Shown in pieces: positions 61,372 through 64,000 of a DNA stretch of 64,000 nucleotides. The first letter of the stretch is position 1. Every line of letters begins with the position of its first letter. The stretch is from Curtobacterium sp. GC_Cur_3 (GTDB lineage Bacteria; Actinomycetota; Actinomycetes; Actinomycetales; Microbacteriaceae): assembly GCF_026544205.1 (NCBI RefSeq), contig NZ_JALNUI010000006.1, positions 85,307 to 149,306 of the forward strand, written 5' to 3'. The notes beneath the pieces are model-generated. The model searched no databases. It worked only from the letters and a program-made list of their open reading frames with translations, and was not told the DNA's origin. The position numbers and the translations under genes are program-made.

Positions 61372-61896
61372 GTGTTCTCGACCAGAAGCAGTGGAGCACA
61401 CACGGCTCCCCGCCGTATCGGCACGACCGCTGTCATCCTGATGATCGTCCTCGCCGTCACGGGGTGCACCCGAGCGACCAGCGCGCCCGTGCTGACGGCG
61501 ACGCAGGCGTCCAAGCAGATGCAGTCCCTGGTCCGCGACACGATGGCTGCTGCCGGCGGCAAGTGGACGAGCACGAGCGATGGGCCTTCTCCAGATGCCT
61601 GCACCACGCCGTCCGGTGAAGAAGGAGTCTCCTTCTCGTGGGACCAGATCGCCGACGGGGTCGACCAGCCGCGAGCCGCCATGGAACGGATCGATCGACT
61701 CTGGCGGGACAAGGGACTCGCCACGAACACGCAGAGCGTCGAGCGCGCGGACGGCAAGATCCTGAACCGTGTCGGCTCCCAGGACGACGTCGTCGACGTG
61801 ATCCTGTTCTCTGCCACGACGAGCCGCATGGTCATCGAAGTGCAGTCGTTCTGCGGTACGGGGAACGTCGAAGACTTCACGATCGACGGCGACTGA
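61372..61896 (+). CDS. lipoprotein 3 of a tandem paralogous set
   Basis: A 174-residue paralogue starting at the GTG directly after the stop of copy 2 (no spacer). Signal peptide with lipobox VTGC (TTAVILMIVLAVTGC). Family blocks: KQMQSLVRDTMAAAGGKWTS, GPSPDACTTPSGEEGVSFSWDQ, LWRDKGLATNTQSVERADG and SFCGTGNVEDF. End of the operon; a strong hairpin follows. Confidence 0.8.
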   Translation: MFSTRSSGAHTAPRRIGTTAVILMIVLAVTGCTRATSAPVLTATQASKQMQSLVRDTMAAAGGKWTSTSDGPSPDACTTPSGEEGVSFSWDQIADGVDQPRAAMERIDRLWRDKGLATNTQSVERADGKILNRVGSQDDVVDVILFSATTSRMVIEVQSFCGTGNVEDFTIDGD

Positions 61897-61919
61897 CTCG
61901 CGGCGCCTCTGCCAAGACC

Positions 61920-61960
61920 GCGGCGCCGGAGGCTCCCCCCATCGAAGCCTCCGACGCCGC
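61920..61960. terminator. bidirectional terminator hairpin
   Basis: GCGGCG-C-CGGAGGCT and AGCCTCCG-A-CGCCGC pair with one mismatch across an 11-base loop, between the lipoprotein operon and the convergent ADP-ribosylglycohydrolase gene. Confidence 0.75.
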
Positions 61961-61966
61961 GCTGAC

Positions 61967-62908
61967 TCACGCTGCGGCGCCCCGCAACGCCTGCGAGCTC
62001 AGCGCCACGAGGTCGTCCGCGCGGAGCCCCGGCCACCCGTGCAGCAGCTCGCGCCACTGCGCGGGAAGCGCCGACGCGCCGTGGACGGCCCCCGCCAGTC
62101 CTCCGGCGATCGCCGCGACCGTGTCGGTGTCGTTGCCCGACCGGACTGCGGCGACGAGGGCGTCCTCGAGCGAGTCCGTCCGGAGCACCGCTGCGTACGC
62201 GGCCTGCAGCGCTGAGACGACCCAGCCGTTCGTCGCGGTGAAGTCGACGGGAACGCCGGCCTCGGCGGCGGGGAGCCGGTCAGCCCACAGCGCGCGGCGG
62301 TCCTCGGGCAGGAAGTCCAGCCCCCGCCGGACGTCGAGCGCCCCGTGCACGATCGCGTGCCGGATCGCGACGCACCAGAGCACGCAGCCGTCACCGGCGT
62401 CCGCCTCGAAGTGGGTCAGGTCACTGACCGCGCGCGCCGCCGTGACGAGCGCAGCCTCGTCGTCCAGGTACCCGAGGACCAGCGGCGTCGTCCGCATCAG
62501 CGACCCGTTGCCGGCGGAACGACCGCTCTGGTCGTGTTCGAGACGGGCCGCAGCGCGCGCTGCGGAGGCGGTGCGAGCCTCCAGCCCGGTCAGGACGCTC
62601 CGTGTCTGGATGCCGACGTCCGGGGCGGTCCGCGCCCAGTCGGCCCAGGCCGCGACGAGGCTGTTGAGGACGGCCTCGTCGGCGAAGGACCCGCCGCGGG
62701 CGAGTGCACGCAGGATCGGGACCGCCATGCTCGTGTCGTCGGTCCACTCCCCCGGTGCCCAGTTGAACATCCCGCCACCCTTCATGCGGATCAGGGTGGG
62801 CTCCGGGACAGGCGGCTGGAACTCGTAGCCGGCGCCGAGGGCGTCGCCCGCCGCGGATCCGAGGACGGCGCCCACCGCACGGTCGAAGATGTCCGGGTTG
62901 AGGGTCAT
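61967..62908 (-). CDS. ADP-ribosylglycohydrolase family protein
   Basis: A 313-residue protein of the DraG/ARH fold: DRAVGAVLGSAAGDALGAGYEF at the start, WTDDTSMAVPILRALA (metal-binding DDTSM), GNGSLMRTTPLVLGYL, and GNDTDTVAAIAGGLAGAVHG (second metal motif). It cleaves ADP-ribosyl groups from proteins or small acceptors. Divergent from the NrtR-like regulator with two matching operators between, which suggests control by ADP-ribose or another NAD product. Confidence 0.92.
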   Translation of the reverse strand: MTLNPDIFDRAVGAVLGSAAGDALGAGYEFQPPVPEPTLIRMKGGGMFNWAPGEWTDDTSMAVPILRALARGGSFADEAVLNSLVAAWADWARTAPDVGIQTRSVLTGLEARTASAARAAARLEHDQSGRSAGNGSLMRTTPLVLGYLDDEAALVTAARAVSDLTHFEADAGDGCVLWCVAIRHAIVHGALDVRRGLDFLPEDRRALWADRLPAAEAGVPVDFTATNGWVVSALQAAYAAVLRTDSLEDALVAAVRSGNDTDTVAAIAGGLAGAVHGASALPAQWRELLHGWPGLRADDLVALSSQALRGAAA

Positions 62909-62928
62909 GGCCGCTCCGATCGGTTCGA

Positions 62929-62950
62929 GTTCACGCAGTATCGCGTAAAC
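62929..62950. promoter_or_regulatory. NrtR-type operator 1
   Basis: GTTCACGC, six bases, GCGTAAAC: a 22-bp near-perfect palindrome 21 bp upstream of the ADP-ribosylglycohydrolase start. Confidence 0.75.
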
Positions 62951-62971
62951 CCATCATGCATGGCGCTTCCC

Positions 62972-62993
62972 GTTTGCGCAAGAGCGCGTAAAC
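62972..62993. promoter_or_regulatory. NrtR-type operator 2
   Basis: GTTTGCGC, six bases, GCGTAAAC: the same palindrome as operator 1, 43 bp apart (about four helical turns). It overlaps the probable -10 box (TAAACT, 62989-62994) of the regulator gene, which fits autorepression. Confidence 0.75.
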
Positions 62994-63000
62994 TCGCCAC

Positions 63001-63639
63001 ATGACCGAAACCTTCCGGGACAGCAGCGGCAAGCGGCTGACGGACTACCCGCGGCCCTCGGTCGCGGTGGACACCGCCGTCCTGACCGTGCCGATCGGGG
63101 GGCCGCTCTCCGTCGTCCAGGTCCGCGATCAGGTCGCCGGGGACTGGCGGTTGCCGGGGACGTTCGTCCACGAGGGTGAACGGCTCGCCGACGCCGTGCT
63201 GCGGTCCCTGCGGGACAAGGCCGGTGTGACCGGGCTCGCGCCGCGGCAGCTGCACGTGTTCGACGACCCCTCGCGGGACGACCGGGGGTGGGTGCTGTCG
63301 GTGGCACACCTCGACGTGGTGCCGGCTGCTGCTCTGCAGACCGCGATGGAGGCTCGGGTCACGCCCGTCAGCGAGGCGACCGGGATGGTGCATGGGCACG
63401 ACGACATCCTCGAGTTCGCGGTGGCGCAGCTCCGGGCCGACCACCGGGGCGCTCCCGATCCGCACGGGCTGCTGCCGTCGCCGTTCACGATGTCGGCGTT
63501 GCGGGGGTTGCACGAGGCGGTGCTCGGGGAGCGGCTGCTACCGGACTCGTTCCGGCGGGCGATGCTGCCGATGTTGACGGCGACCGCGGAGAAGCGGGCG
63601 GCGGGGCCGGGGAAGCCGGCGGTGTTGTACCGGCGGTAG
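63001..63639 (+). CDS. NrtR-like Nudix-related transcriptional regulator
   Basis: A 212-residue protein with an N-terminal Nudix fold (VAVDTAVLTVPIGGPLSVVQVRD ... WRLPGTFVHEGERLADAVLRSLRDKAGV) and a C-terminal winged helix (SPFTMSALRGLHEAVLGERLLPDSFRRAML). The Nudix box is degenerate: the catalytic REL-x-EE is RSL-x-DK, so it should bind rather than hydrolyse its ligand, as NrtR regulators do with ADP-ribose-type molecules. The ATG has TAAACT six bases upstream, inside operator 2. Likely represses itself and the divergent glycohydrolase. Confidence 0.85.
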   Translation: MTETFRDSSGKRLTDYPRPSVAVDTAVLTVPIGGPLSVVQVRDQVAGDWRLPGTFVHEGERLADAVLRSLRDKAGVTGLAPRQLHVFDDPSRDDRGWVLSVAHLDVVPAAALQTAMEARVTPVSEATGMVHGHDDILEFAVAQLRADHRGAPDPHGLLPSPFTMSALRGLHEAVLGERLLPDSFRRAMLPMLTATAEKRAAGPGKPAVLYRR

Positions 63640-63797
63640 CGGTCCGGCCGGTCGCGACGTCGCCTGACGGCGCAGACCCGGACTGGAGGCGCGGCCTACC
63701 TCCGCAACGCGGGTGACGTTGACGAGGTGATCCAGGCCTCCACGCCGGTCCCCCTGGACGGCCGACTGCGCCCCGGACAGCAGCCGCGCCTCCTAGG

Positions 63798-64000
63798 GTG
63801 GAGGCACGGGGGAACTCGACGAGATCGCACGGCGGGCATGGCGTCGCACCATCCCGATCGCGATCGGCGGCTTCGTCGTCGGAGCAGTCATCGGGGTGTT
63901 CCTGCCGGGCACCGACTCGGCGCTGGGACGGTTCTTGTCGGTCGTCGGGTTCGGTCTCTGCGTCGGCGGGCTCAGCGGGACGTTCTCGCTCCTCACGGCG
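63798..64000 (+). CDS. membrane protein, partial at window end
   Basis: An open frame from a GTG at 63798 to the window end: VEARGELDEIARRAWRR, then two hydrophobic segments (TIPIAIGGFVVGAVIGVFL and FLSVVGFGLCVGGLSGTFSLL). The exact start is uncertain because the GTG overlaps a TAGGGT box. The gene continues beyond the window. Confidence 0.5.
   Translation, partial: MEARGNSTRSHGGHGVAPSRSRSAASSSEQSSGCSCRAPTRRWDGSCRSSGSVSASAGSAGRSRSSR

Noticed and set aside
1..64000. tRNA, rRNA, integrases, transposases or attachment sites
   Set aside because: I looked for these and saw none that I could support by eye; the low-GC strip at 56-57.6 kb has no flanking direct repeats that I could find.

Overview
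This window looks like chromosomal DNA of a very high-GC actinobacterium, most likely Microbacteriaceae (Curtobacterium or a close relative). That assignment is an inference. It rests on the GC-rich third codon positions, frequent GTG starts, 4-bp GTGA/ATGA overlaps inside operons, LAXTG-type sortase signals and protein families typical of that group. No rRNA, tRNA, integrase or transposase was recognised. I had no database access, so product names come from motif recognition.

Layout. The window opens inside a TPP riboswitch that leads thiM-thiE-thiD/tenA (1-3213). From 3 to 24 kb there are small-molecule enzymes and their regulators: phosphoesterase/MarR, glyoxalase-like, GNAT, aldo/keto reductases, a LysR/MFS pair, an HxlR/NAD(P)-binding pair, quinone reductase, patatin, S9 peptidase, acyl-CoA dehydrogenase/TetR/thioesterase, and putA facing a LysR regulator. 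From 24 to 30 kb lie three LAXTG surface proteins; two share an almost identical promoter plus signal-peptide segment. From 30 to 38 kb are azoreductase, an MBL hydrolase, a split LigD-like system (ligase and polymerase domain as separate genes), two tiny coupled ORFs, a GT4 glycosyltransferase and a UDG-like protein, followed by a dense GAGAC/GTCTC inverted-repeat array. From 38 to 52 kb there are two APC permeases, a BLUF blue-light sensor, a SWIM-SNF2 helicase, a VapBC-like toxin-antitoxin, an atypical isochorismatase and a secreted HNH nuclease.

The right end is more accessory. A TM0106-type RecB nuclease/helicase (52.5-56 kb) borders a less GC-rich strip with a start-less nuclease-like ORF and a decayed thioredoxin. 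Then comes a compact locus at 58.4-61.9 kb: a small helical protein, a lipase-fold protein with a WXG-like N-terminus, and three tandem paralogous lipoproteins. I read this as a candidate type VII-type lipase effector with lipoprotein immunity genes. The last part holds an ADP-ribosylglycohydrolase divergent from a degenerate-Nudix (NrtR-like) regulator, with two matching 22-bp operators between them.

Genome-scale signals: (i) a hexamer resembling TANNNT lies 6-7 bases before at least 17 start codons, which suggests many leaderless mRNAs; (ii) a CGAGCCTCC(C/A)G motif is scattered through linkers and terminators; (iii) three REP-like palindromes occur at two places.
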